64,000 nt of DNA from Adenophora triphylla var. japonica (taxonomy: Eukaryota; Streptophyta; Magnoliopsida; Asterales; Campanulaceae). The translations under genes and the position numbers were made by a program. Of this stretch, positions 52,979 through 63,229 are shown piece by piece. Where the stretch lies: positions 1 to 64,000 of the forward strand of contig JAFEMH010002326.1 of NCBI GenBank assembly GCA_022495995.1, in the 5' to 3' direction. Position 1 is the first letter of the stretch, and each line of letters begins with the position of its first letter. Below the pieces are notes generated by a model. That model had not been told where the DNA came from and did no database searches. It was given only the letters and a program-made list of their open reading frames with translations.

Positions 52979-54105
52979 CTCGGTCGAAGGTAGCTCCTCT
53001 ACCGTGGCCATCATGACTACTTGCTCCGTCTGTTCTTCTTTCTCCGTTCCTTCCTCCTCTCCATCACTAAGAGATACCCACAAGTTTTTGCCCGCCTTTC
53101 TCAAGGTGTTAGCACATTCATTGGCATAGTGACCCCAACCGGAACAAGCATGACATTGAATAGATTCAATGTACTTAGGATCGGACCGGATCTTTTCCGA
53201 GGATGCACGCCTTGGTGGGATATCCTTTTGATTTGGAGGAGGACTTCTCCTTGGCACAAAACTAGAGGTTTTGGCCGTTTGGTCCTTAGCCTTTACCTGC
53301 ACTTTGTTAAATTTTCTAACCATAGAATTATATCTCTTTGCAAGTAAAGCTACACTAGTATTTTCATCTAACTCCTCGAAGACTTCATCTTCATCGTCCA
53401 CACATGTGTCCGAAGATTCGACTTTTAAGGCAATATTCTTGCCTTTAGAAGCCTCCGTTTGTTCATTGAGATTCAACTCAAAGTTTTTCAAAATACTCAT
53501 TAAGGAGTTGATGTCCATTGTTGAAAGATTATGGGCCTCTTCAATAGCCGAAACTTTAATATTAAAACGTTCGGGAAGAGTACGAATAGCTTTTGAAACA
53601 AGTTGTTTATTTGTAAAAGGCTCCCCTAATACTTGACAAGCATTTGAAATATCAATCAACTTTTCAAAATAAGACGAGATGTCTTCGTTTTCACCCATTC
53701 TTAATCTTTCAAATCTACTAGTGAGACCTCTAAGCTTTGTTTCTGACAGCCATCTCCTTCACAAAATCTTTGTAAAGTATCCCAAGCATCTTTTGCAGAG
53801 GGACTATTTTGAATGAGTTTGAACATATGCATGTCAACCCATTCATAGATGGCATTCAGTGCCTTTTCATTGAAACTAGCAAGATTATTCTCTTCAATTG
53901 TCCACTCGAATTCAGGTTTGACTTGTACGTCACCATCGTCATCCGGAGGAAGCATTGGAACAGAATAACCATTTAAAATAGATCGCCAAGCCCGAAGATC
54001 AATTGATTTGATATGCGAGCGTAGGCGAATCTTCCAATAAGCATAATTAGATCCGTCTAAAACCGGTAATCTCTTTTGATTAGGGTTTGCAGGATCATAA
54101 GCCAT
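52949..54105 (-). pseudogene. gag: Copia gag
   Basis: 54105-53701 starts MAYDPANPNQKRLPVLDGSN (DUF4219-like start, YAYWKIRLRSHIKSID) and includes NALYEW-type and AKDAWDTLQRFCEGDG blocks. It shifts frame at 53700 into 53698-52949 (ENEDISSYFEKLIDISNACQ, SKAIRTLPERFNIKVSAIEE, the UBN2/Retrotran_gag block), a coiled section, and the zinc knuckle CHACSGWGHYANEC. The frame ends at a TGA inside a palindrome copy (52929-52978). The ATG at 54105 follows the PBS by 38 bases, so it is likely the true start. Confidence 0.8.
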
Positions 54106-54143
54106 GACAAAAGGATCTAAACACTTAGTATATCAAGTGCTAG

Positions 54144-54156
54144 GCTCGATACCAAT
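54144..54156 (-). promoter_or_regulatory. Copia primer-binding site (tRNA-iMet type, one base short)
   Basis: The minus strand after the LTR reads TTGGTATCGAGCC. The standard plant site is TGGTATCAGAGC; here CAG appears as CG, a one-base loss of the kind seen throughout the repeat copies. Confidence 0.75.
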
Positions 54157-55141
54157 TGAAATTGTCTATGGCTAAGAACTTATGAGACGAAACTCACAAG
54201 GTGAGATAAAACTCACAGTGTTGTTCTTAGTGTTGATGACACTAACAACAACACATTCACCAATTCTAGAAAAAGCACAAATCAATAGAAATAAATATAA
54301 TTTGCAGCGGAAGAATTAAAGCAATACACAAGAATATAATTTTTATCAAGTTATATAAATATATAACTTGATGGGTGCCTAAAAGGCAAGACCTTTCTAT
54401 TAATAATATGAATTCAATACAAGGTCGAGGTTGTTCCTTAATGATAAACGAACCCCGATATAAGGAACAACATACACGAATTCTCTCAGAAATAAACACT
54501 CAAAAACCTCACAAAAATATAAAAATCTATATGAAATATTCGAGTGTTGTACAAAGTGTTGCCGACACCGAATGGCAACACTTGAGAGCAGAATTCTACT
54601 TTTCTTGTGCAGATTTGCGTTTTCTGAATTGGATGATCTTCAATGAAGATCCACTGCACTATTTATAGGCCACAAAGTCTTGGAGCCTACTCAAATGATC
54701 AGCTAACAGCCTTGGGTTTGTTTCCTCCAAAATAGCCTTCTCGCCTTCATTGTAGGAGACCTAGTCTTCTCTTGCTTCTCATGCTTGTACCTCTTAGCTT
54801 TGATTGCCTTGTACTCTGACTTGTTCTCCCCCAGAATAGCTGAATAAAATATCTCCTGGCTTGGTCATCAATTAAACAAATAAACACATGTTTATTTGTT
54901 AACTTCTTCTTCTCTTCGTGATTAACGCCTGGCATATTCTCGTTGCTGATTTTAAGCTCATTTTAAGGTGACTAACTACTGTTATATAAACATTAATTTA
55001 CCCATTAATATTTGTGAAAAAGACAGTAACTAACTCAGTGTCGCCAATTCCAAATGGCAACACTTTTGGCAACACCAGTGGCAACACTGGTTTGCAGCAC
55101 TTGGGATGACATTCATGACAACACATGATCTAACATTAACA
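54157..55141 (-). repeat. Copia 5' LTR
   Basis: Minus strand TGTTAATGTTAGATCATGTG ... CATAGACAATTTCA. TATAAATA on minus at 54667-54660. It contains palindromes at 54541-54595 and 55036-55125. Confidence 0.92.
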
Positions 55142-56127
55142 CAACACTTCTCCTCCCCATGTAGGAGCATTACTCGTAGTCTTTCGTAGGCAAGTTCTTC
55201 GGCGAAAAATATGAGTGGGTTAGAGTCGGGATCTGCCACGTCAATAGTTGCCAGTTTAGATAGAACATCTTCCACTTGATTATCCTCCCTTCCTATCTGA
55301 CTTATTTCAAAAAATTCCAGCTTTTTCGTCGTGTATAGGACGAGGTCTTTATACTTTATAAGTGTGGGGTGCTGAGTGTTATAATCCCCTTTTATCTGCT
55401 TGACTACGAGCTGGGAGTCGCAAAAGGCGGCGACTTTAGTTGCTCCGTAGAAGGATGCCAACTCTATGCCAAATATCAGGGCCTCATACTCAGCTTGATT
55501 GTTGGAGGCAGGAAACTTGAAACTGATTATGTCTTGTATGGTGTGCTCTCCATCAGGACTTTCTAGTACAATTCCAGTTCCTCTTCTTTCCTTAGTGGCT
55601 GAACCATCTGTGTATAATACCCAGCAGTTGGATGGGAGCTTGATGGTCGGTTTTTCCCCCGCAGGTTTTTTGCGCTTACGGGAGGTGGGGTCGTGCTTAC
55701 CTATAAAGATGGTTTCAACCATGAAATCGACCAGAGGCTGTGCTAGGAGTGTCTTCCTAAGTTGGTATCTGATATCAAACTCAGTGAGCACGATAGACTA
55801 ATTAAGGAGACGTCATTAGCAATCCAACTTATGCAAGATTTTCTTCAGGGGTGCATTGGTGTACACAATTATGGGATGTGTAGAAAAGTATGCTCATAGC
55901 TTTATTGCCGCTATGATTAGGGCGTATGCTATTTTCTCCGCATTAAAGTATCTAATCTCCACATCTGATAGTGTCTTACTTGCATAGTAGATAGGCTTCT
56001 GAGTGGCTACTTCATTTTGGACTAGTACCGCAACTATAGCATTGTCCGTTGCTTCTAGGAAGACATATAGCATTTCTCCCATGACAAGGCTGCTCAACAA
56101 AGGAGGGGATCCCAAGTACTCCTTCAA
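55142..56127 (-). pseudogene. RNase H region of outer element (interrupted by copia insertion)
   Basis: 56127-55894 is the RT-connection domain (LYVFLEATDNAIVAVLVQNE, PIYYASKTLSDVEIRYFNAE). 55791-55142 carries RNase H: NCWVLYTDGSATKERRGTGI (first Asp), NNQAEYEALIFGIELA (Glu), VAAFCDSQLVVKQIKGDYNT (Asp) and EISQIGREDNQVEDVLSKLA (last Asp, with the usual NxxAD Asn-Ala altered). The frame then runs into the copia LTR at 55141. The reading before insertion resumed at 45379 with the integrase zinc finger. Confidence 0.8.
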
Positions 56128-56208
56128 ATGTTCGAATGATTCTGAGCATTCAGATGTCTAGGATAAGCTCTTGGTCCCCTTCAATAATTTGAAGAAAAGC
56201 AGTGATTT

Positions 56209-57135
56209 TTACGCAAACTTGGCAATAAATCTCCAAAGGGCTGCTATTCTTCCATTCAACCTTTGAACCTCCTTGATGCTGGGAGGTTCTTTCATATCAA
56301 TCAAGGATTTGATTTTCTTTGGATTCGCCTCGATTCCTTTTTGTGTTACCATAAAGCCTAGGAATTTTTCGGCTGTCACCCCACCCCCAACACACATTTG
56401 TTTGGATTTAGTTTCATGCTGTTTGCTCGTAGGTTATCAAAAGTTTCCTTCAAGTCTGGGGCGTTACTGTCACTCCTAGTCTTGATGACCATGTCATCTA
56501 TGTCGGCTTCCATGTTACGGCCTATCTGTTCCCCAAAGATTTTGTTGACCATGGGCTGGTAGGTTGCGCTCGCATTCTTGAGCCCGAAGGGCAATATAGT
56601 GTAGCAATAAATTCCTCCAGCTGTCTGGAAGACTGTTTTTTCAATGTCTTTTTTAGCCATTTTTATCTGGTGATAACCAAAATAGATGTCTAGGAAACTG
56701 ATAGTTTAATGGCCAGTAATGGAGTCCACCAGCTTGTCAATTACGGGGAGAGAATAACTGTCTTTTGGGCAGGCCTTATTGAGGTCCGTGAAATCTACAC
56801 ACATTCGCCACTTCCCATTATGGTTTTTGACCATCACAATATTTTCCAACCAAATAGGGTATATTGCTTACGTGATGATTACAGCGTTTAGTAATTTCTG
56901 CACTTCCTCCTTGATAGCATCATCCTTATCGTTTGCAAAAATCCCTCTTGTCTACTTGATAAGTTTAGCAGACTGGTCAAATTTCAACTTGTGGAGAGCT
57001 ATCTCTTCCTTTATTACATGCATATCCTCGACCTTTCAGGAAAAGACATCAATATTATTTTTCAGGAGGGTGATGATCTCCTCCCTTTCTTATGGGGAGA
57101 GCTGGGCCCCGATTTTTATTTTCTGCTCTGGATAG
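56209..57135 (-). pseudogene. Reverse transcriptase of outer element
   Basis: The minus strand shows gypsy RT blocks in order: WLENIVMVKNHNGKWRMCVD, FTDLNKACPKDSYSLPVIDK, then after an in-frame stop near 56709 FGYHQIKMAKKDIEKTVFQT, YTILPFGLKNASATYQPMVN, EADIDDMVIKTRS (the YxDD box, with Tyr replaced) and KFLGFMVTQKGIEANPKKIK. Several stops and one frame change near 56390. This is the only element in the window that keeps a recognisable RT palm. Confidence 0.78.
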
Positions 57136-57279
57136 TCAGGATTGAGCATAATTTCCTATAGCTCGTCTACGGGCTCCATTTCTGTACCATCTCAAAATTG
57201 TAAAGTTTCAATGATTATTTCTTTAAGCCTTCTACCTTCCTCACCATTTATGTTTAGGTCTTCCATCTCCACTAGCTCG

Positions 57280-57977
57280 TCAACGTCCGGTAGCTTTCCT
57301 TGTCTTAACTAAGGGTTGGCTCCCCGAGTTCTGGCCGCTAACGAGATAAGGGGTTATATCCAGGACGGACAAAACTGTGTCATTGTTTTCGTGGATATTT
57401 AGTATCATGTGTTCCTCGTTTTCATTTTCAGAAATCTGATTCAGCCTAGAACTGTTGCTGTTAGTCTTTACAGACTTAGAGATTTTCAGATTCTCCTCTA
57501 GCGTGACTACCTCCACTCTTTTGGATGTTTTTATACTCCTCATCACGTGTTCCAAGAAGTCTTTAGGGGTCGCCCTCACCCATCCGACTCCAGCACGAGT
57601 AGGGAATTTAACTCGTTGGTGGGGGAGGGAGACGACCAACCCAAGTTGGCCTTGACTTAGAATGCCTATGATGGCATGGTAGTCACTTGCCATATCCATG
57701 ACCACGAATGTTACTATAGCCTCTGCTCGGAAGGGATGTTACCCCACTTCCAGCAATAAATCAATTATCCCCATGGCACTGATTTTGTGGTTGTTGAAGC
57801 CTTCTAGTATTACAGAGTATGGTTTCAGCATGCTATCCTTCAGATTTATCTTCTGAAAGGTGGAATAATACAGAATATATCGGGAGGCCCCCGAGTTTAT
57901 GAGGAGTCTCTCGGATTCACAGTTGTCAATCCTTCATTTGATCTCCAAGGGTTGTTCGCGAGCCGCGCGACTTTTGG
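57280..57977 (-). pseudogene. Aspartic protease region of outer element
   Basis: The C-terminal protease block is readable at 57705-57590: MASDYHAIIGILSQGQLGLV then SLPHQRVKFPTRAGVG, matching the YNxIxGRxxL...S..H..KFPT pattern, with the usual Gly-Arg-Pro changed. The upstream half (57977-57706) has the frame broken, including a stop in the segment that should carry the catalytic Asp. The linker to RT follows (LEENLKISKSVKTNSNSSRL). Confidence 0.65.
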
Positions 57978-58376
57978 CTAGTTCATTAGGGAGAAGCTGA
58001 TGACTTCCTCTTCCTTATGAATGCAGGCGGAGATGTGATAGACCTTACTTAGCTTGTGTATCTGATCTTTCAAATTTTTGTTGGAAACAGTCTCCTCTTT
58101 TATAACATGGAGCTTGGCCCTAGGAGGTTTGTCTTCCCTTTCATCATCTTTGTCATCGTCATCATCATCCTTTCTTTTTCGCTTGCAATCCTTTCTTATA
58201 ATGTAGCGATCAAGTTTTCCCTCATCTACCCATCTATGGATCATTCTCTTGAGCGAGATACAATTCTCCGTGTCGTGGCCGTGGTCCTTGTGGAAGGCAC
58301 AATGCTTGGAGCTGTCACGGGTGTACTTTGTTCTTTTATCAAGTAGCCGGGGACTTGGTAGATTTACCAACTGCAT
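57978..58376 (-). pseudogene. gag: gag C-terminal part with Cys/His box
   Basis: The minus frame has CAFHKDHGHDTENCISLKRM, the Tat-type zinc-knuckle-like box, then a Lys/Asp-rich stretch (KRKRKDDDDDDKDDEREDKP) and KLHVIKEETVSNKNLKDQIH. It sits between the gag core and protease. Such boxes bind element RNA. Confidence 0.7.
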
Positions 58377-58631
58377 GATCTCTGTGATAGGTTTGGTGAG
58401 GGGGTAAAAACCTTAATTTTTTCAGTAGCTCAAGTTCTATTCATTCCCTTGTAGCCACTTCCATTCGAAGCATGGTTGGTGCCAGCTGCCTCTGCTTCTA
58501 GTTTCTCGGACGTCTTCTTACTTTTCTTTTCTGTCATTGCTATGGAGTAAGCCACATTTTACAGATCGGATTTTGACTTAGGCTCTTTGGCAGAATATTT
58601 ATAGATCAACTGTCCGGATCTTAGTCTGGAG

Positions 58632-59279
58632 TTAAAGCAAATGTATAATCATCTCCCGGTCAGTCAGGCTCTCCTCTACTTGGTCTGTCATGGCTATGAA
58701 TCGATTGTAATAACTTAGAGTGGTTTCATTCTTCCCTTGCTCAATGTTAGCAAGATCTGTCAGTCTTTTCTTTCTTTTTCCAACTGTATCGAAGTGATCC
58801 AGGAATCTGCTACTCATGATTTTTCAGCTATCGATGCTTCCATTCTTTTGCTCAAGGAACCAGGACAAAGTTGTTACGGAGAAGGTACTCGCGAAGGCCT
58901 TGCACGGAATATCATCTGCCTTGGTGAGGAGGGCTATAGTGGATTCAAAACTTTGCACATGGTCCCGAGCGTTTGTGATTCCCGTATATTTTTCAAAATT
59001 TGGGATCTTAAAAGCAGGATTATGAGGTAGATCATTAATCCGCTGGGAGAAAGGACGGGTGGCACTGGTATCATCATTATCCACTTCCTTCATCCCCATT
59101 TCCATTTCATCTGGTCTCTTTTTCAAGAGTAGAATATCTCTTGCATCGATCCCCGAGCTAAAATGAGAGCTACGATGGGTCCTTTCTTTATTTCTGTGCC
59201 CATTCACTCTACTGTATTCCACATGTTCCTGGTTATTGTCCCCGTGTCCAGATGGTGCTCTGTCCCTTCTAGGTGTCAT
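58632..59279 (-). pseudogene. gag: gag of outer Tat element
   Basis: The capsid gene, in two frames. 59279-58824 opens MTPRRDRAPSGHGDNNQEHV and reaches the gag core (NPAFKIPNFEKYTGITNARD, FASTFSVTTLSWFLEQKNGS). 58817-58632 continues it (FLDHFDTVGKRKKRLTDLAN, YYNRFIAMTDQVEESLTDRE). One frame change separates the parts near 58820. The Met at 59279 may be internal, since Pro-rich coding sequence lies upstream. Confidence 0.72.
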
Positions 59280-60132
59280 TTCTGAATGAGGAGGTGATCT
59301 GTGATGAGGAGGGCTCTGTGGCCAAGGAGGGCTCCTGGGACGAGGAGGGCTCCTAGGCCGAGGAGGGGTATTACGACAAGGAGGGGTTTTTTGTCTTGAA
59401 TTACTGAGTCTTGCTCTTAAGTCAGCAGAATTAACCTCCTGATCCCTTTAGTGGTTCAAATGACTTCTCAAGTCTACCTCATTTCCGATGTTACCATGAC
59501 CAGGTGCCTTATGACGAGTAGGGACATCTTGGGGATTTTGCTTGGATCTACCAGCAATGCCATAATGAGGGAGATGTTGGCCAGGAGGAAGATTTTCTCA
59601 ATTCCCCCGGCTACCACGCATGTTAGCATGACTTTACCCTCCAAGGGAATTTCCAGTCCTCGTAGGCCTTATGAATTCAGCCAGGGAGTGCTCAAGATCC
59701 AATTGTAGCAAGTCATTTTGTGTTTCATAAGTGCGTTGCAAAGTTTCCATCTGTTGATGCAAGAGCGTTCTATGATCAACCTGTTGAGGGGAGGCTCCAG
59801 TTCCCCCTTAGACGGCGTTCCTCATCGTCGGGCCTCCAGCAGGTCTTCCTCGACGCCGACAACGAGGAGGATTAGTCGGTACTATCTCGGTCACTAGCTA
59901 TCCCTTAGAACGCAGATTCATTCATAAGGGCGACAGGCCATCAATCAATGGCGGAGGAGGAAGCAGATCCTCATTGGGAAAAGGAAAAGCAGTCATATTG
60001 TTGACATGAGTCTCCTCCACATGAATATTATCCGGATCAGGAGTAACACTAGCAGTATGTCCGTCTTCCATTAGGATTAGGAGAGTGGAGCAGAATTTTT
60101 CAACCTATTCAATAGATGATAAGAATCGTTTT
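59280..60132 (-). other. Leader and gag N-terminal region of outer element
   Basis: Minus-strand leader. At 59313-59395 a short tandem repeat (GGAGGGCTCCTGGGACGA type on plus) encodes a Pro/Arg/Ser-rich run that is probably in frame with the gag start region. No long open frame otherwise. Confidence 0.5.
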
Positions 60133-60150
60133 CCGGCAATGTAACCAAAC
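60133..60150 (-). promoter_or_regulatory. Probable primer-binding site of outer element
   Basis: The minus strand after the LTR reads GTTTGGTTACATTGCCGG. It resembles the tRNA-Asp-type site TGGCGCCGTTGCCGG with several changes, so it is decayed or pairs with another tRNA. Confidence 0.4.
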
Positions 60151-60937
60151 TGATGAAGCCAAAAAACATTCAGATCAGCCCAAATCCAGCGGTAGGTTGT
60201 ATCATATACGATTGAATAGCCTGAAAAATAAGAACAAACACGTAAACTAAGTCGGGGCTTCACCGGCGAAGGCCCTCCGACGTGAGAGTAAGTATTTGTG
60301 TTTAGAGAGAGAAACCAATTGACAATAGTTTAGAGTCAAAAGATATGTTACCCAAAATAATGTGAAGTATGGCTTGTATTTATAGGCGTAGCCTGGTAGA
60401 GTACATGTTGAATAGGAATTCGTGTGTGAAGAGGTTATAATCATACGGGGATTATAACTGCCCACAATCCTTGTTTGAGTAGGATTAGGTGATATTATTC
60501 TGCATGTGCGCCTCATATGCATGCTTCTCGGCATATGATGCTTGGTCGGCCTGAGTTGATGTCGAGGAAGAGAGTGGTAAGGATGGGAAATCCTATTTCC
60601 TTGTTTTGCTGATAATAGAGTAGGAAGCTCCTCGACTTTTAATGAGCGTAGGTCGGCTTTACTGGACGCCTTACTCGACATTTGAGAGTTGTGCGTCGTC
60701 GGCATGTATAATTGCCGTGCATTAGTCATTATTCGCTCTGATATTTCTAGGTCGACATATTGGGAAAGACGAGTAATTAAGCATTACGAGCAAAGGTATG
60801 GAAGGCCCACTCCCTATGTCGTAAATGAGATTTGTATGAATTATATTTTGATTCCAATTCATTGGGCTTTTCTCGCAAATGATGATCTACGTTCGTATTT
60901 CGTTTTACACTGTTCATATTTCGTTTTATACTGTTCA
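60151..60937 (-). repeat. 5' LTR of outer element
   Basis: 787 bp, TG...CA in minus orientation (starts TGAACAGTATAAAACG, ends GGCTTCATCA). TATAAATA on minus at 60384-60377. Followed outside by GATAG. Confidence 0.88.
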
Positions 60938-60942
60938 GATAG
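60938..60942. other. Target-site duplication GATAG (right copy)
   Basis: Directly after the outer element's 5' LTR; matches 29946-29950. Confidence 0.85.
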
Positions 60943-61100
60943 TAATATTTCAATTTCAATTCAATTCAGTTGAAATTTAAAGATACTAATTTGTAGAGTT
61001 CTTGGGTCAATATCGTCAATATAATTCTGGATAGAATTGAGATTATGTGGTTAAGGGTTTTTTTTTTTTAAAAAAAAAAAAACTAGGGAATTTGCCCCAT
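60943..61100. other. Right flank of the nest
   Basis: AT-rich; no gene seen. Confidence 0.5.
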
Positions 61101-61680
61101 AAGTTTCTTTTGGAACAAATCACTTTTCACTAAGTTTCTCATTGTATTAAAATGACCGAAAAGTTCTTTTTACAAGTGAACTTCCAATTTTGCCCTCGCA
61201 ACATTCTGAAAATATAATACAACATTCTGAAAATATAATACAACACTCTGAAAATATAATACAACATTCTGAATATAATACAACATTCTGAAAATATAAT
61301 GCAACATTCTGATTTTTAAATTTTTTTTTAATTTTTTTTTTGAAAATATAATACAACATTCTGAATATAATACAACATTCTGAAAATATAATACAACATT
61401 CTGATTTTTAATTTTTTTAATTTTTTTTTGTATTTAATTTTTTTTATTATTAATTTTTTTTATTATTAATTTTTTTTATTATTAATTTTTTTTTGAAAAT
61501 ATAATACAACATTTTTTAAAAACGTTGAGATCGACAATTTGATTGGATTAATTGAAGCAGATTTAAAAAAGGGTATTTTTGTCCAATTGGGACAAAATAA
61601 TAACGTATACGACCAGAGGAACTTACCGGGCAACGATTTGTCAAAAAGGAACTTAGCGGTCAATGTCCCAAAAAAACTAT
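61100..61680. mobile_element. Candidate MITE-like element with 21-bp tandem array
   Basis: The left (AAGTTTCTCATTG ... AATGACCGAAAAGTTCTTTTT, 61131-61171) is roughly inverted on the right (AAAAAGGAACTTAGCGGTCAA, 61643-61663). Between them is an array of ACAACATTCTGAAAATATAAT units, about twelve copies at 61197-61512, interrupted by T-rich DNA, and a palindrome TTTTGTCCAATTGGGACAAAA (61576-61596). Ends are approximate. Confidence 0.45.
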
Positions 61681-62140
61681 CGCATATCCAGCCGTTGACA
61701 TCTTAAGCTCCTCGTTGACATGAATTTTAATTTATATATTCTTATAAAAAATTAAAATTTGTTATTGATATGCCATTATAAGTATCATAATAATTTTTCA
61801 ATTTTCATTAAAATAAGTAAATTTGAAGCAATACTATTCATCTTCCTTCATTTTTGAAGTAAGATGTTTGTAAATTAGTCTCTCTAATTTTTAAAAGTTA
61901 CATTTTATTTATTATATACATGAAAATTATTTTTATTATTTAAATTAATTTTAAATATTTTTATTTTTATATTGGGATAATTATTTGAGAAAAATCAAAA
62001 GAAAAAAGTTAGATGGATATATTAAAATTTTAACATAAATTAAAAAATAAATAAATATTAATATTTATAACACCATAATTAATATTAGATGATAATAGAA
62101 TAATAGTCACACAATTTAATACAAACAATGTTATAAAACA
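61681..62140. other. AT-rich DNA, nothing recognised
   Basis: No open frames, repeats or motifs worth naming. Confidence 0.6.
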
Positions 62141-62461
62141 TACTCCCTCCGTCCCATTTCATGGTTCACACTTGTTTCAAATTACGCAAATTAAGGAAAT
62201 TGGTGGGAAAAAAAATGTTGAAATCACGCAAATTAAGGAAATTGGTGGGAAAAAAATGTTGTGAGTATAAAAGTAAAATAGGAGAGATAATGAGTGGAGG
62301 AAATAGTAAATTTGAAAAGTGTTGTGAGTATAATAGTGAAATAGGAGAGAGAATTAGTGGGTGGAATAGTAAAGATTCTTTGCCATTTTAGGAAAGGTGA
62401 AGCTTTTAACGGGACATCCATTTTGGCAAAAAGTGAAGCTTGAAATGAGACGGAGGAAGTA
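62141..62461. mobile_element. Stowaway-like MITE
   Basis: TIRs ACTCCCTCCGTCCCATTTCA / TGAAATGAGACGGAGGAAGT, flanked by TA. It contains a 36-bp direct duplication (CACGCAAATTAAGGAAATTG at about 62180 and 62225) and a second one around GAGTATAA-AGTRAAATAGGAGAGA. Confidence 0.82.
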
Positions 62462-62507
62462 TATTAGATAAACAACAATAGCAACAAAAAAAAAAAAAAA
62501 CACCAAT

Positions 62508-62660
62508 TTAATATTCCGGTATACCGGATCCATATCCATCGTAACTACTGGATTCATCTCCATCGTAATTATCGGATCCACCTCCATCATAATTATCGGA
62601 ACCATCACCAAAATTATCCGATCCCTTTCCACCAAAATAACAAGGAATTGACCAAAAATA
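62508..62660 (-). pseudogene. Gly/Ser/Asp/Tyr-repeat coding remnant
   Basis: One minus frame of about 50 codons reads FGGKGSDNFGDGSDNYDGGG then SDNYDGDESSSYDGYGSGIP and stops after EY. Three to four repeats of GSDNYDG come from a 27-bp DNA repeat. There is no start codon (the frame is closed upstream by a stop near 62665), so it may be the last exon of a glycine-rich protein gene or a relic. Family not recognised. Confidence 0.4.
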
Positions 62661-63225
62661 TTTGTGTCAATGTTTTCTTTATGTCCATGTATCCTTTATG
62701 TCAATTGGAATGCTTTATAAATTTGTTTTTTTGTGTCTATGTTTTCTTTATGTCAATGTCATTTTATTTTGTATAATAATAAAATATATATTAATAGTGT
62801 TTTGGTTCCTAAATAATTTTATTTCAAAATTTTATCATCTAAAACAAAAGAGGGGTTCAATATGTGAAAAGATTAAACTTTATGTAATGTTTGTGAAATT
62901 AGAGAAGTACTGGAATAATGATGTATAAGAGAAAGATGCTAAGAATATTTTTTTTTGAAGTCAAAATTGACAGTATGGGTTGGAAAAGGAAAAAAAAAAT
63001 TGAAGCAAGATTTGAAGAAAAATGAAGCAAAATTTGAAGAAATTTACACTATTGGGTTGGAGAAGCTCTTAATAAAAAATTATTACCTAAAATAACTTCA
63101 TAACAAACAAAAAAAAAGTAGGAAGATCATATTTGGAGGAGGGAGTACAATTTTTTTCTTAAAATTTAGGGGTCAAAATTGAAAAAAAATTATACATGTA
63201 ATGGTGGAAGTAAGACCTTTTTAAC
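62661..63225. other. AT-rich DNA, nothing recognised
   Basis: Contains a near-direct repeat of TTTATGTCYATGT words (62665-62765) but no gene. Confidence 0.5.
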
Positions 63226-63229
63226 TTCA

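Larger units (their letters stand above)
45380..55141 (-). mobile_element. SIRE/Maximus-like Ty1/copia element, RT-deleted
   Basis: A complete insertion of 9762 bp on the minus strand. LTRs 54157-55141 (5') and 45380-46364 (3') are both exactly 985 bp, TSD CAACA. It has gag, a pre-integrase/integrase frame, scraps of RT and RNase H, and an extra ORF after pol (Transposase_32-like), which suggests the SIRE/Maximus lineage. The RT palm is deleted. About fourteen copies of a palindromic motif are scattered along it. Confidence 0.92.
29951..60937 (-). mobile_element. Outer Tat-type Ty3/gypsy element carrying two nested insertions
   Basis: The 5' LTR is 60151-60937. The 3' LTR is 29951-30260 plus 39447-39712, split by the Athila insertion. 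The 5-bp TSD is GATAG on both sides. With Athila (9186 bp with TSD copy) and copia (9767 bp with TSD copy) removed, the element is about 12.03 kb. Minus-strand order is gag, protease, RT, RNase H, integrase, minisatellite, antisense ORF, polypurine tract, LTR. This is the Tat plan, including an additional antisense ORF between integrase and the 3' LTR. All frames have stops or shifts. Confidence 0.9.

Noticed and set aside
62354..62635. Met/Ile/Val-rich minus-strand frame
   Set aside because: Frame shadow of the GSDNYDG repeat, extended into AT-rich DNA.
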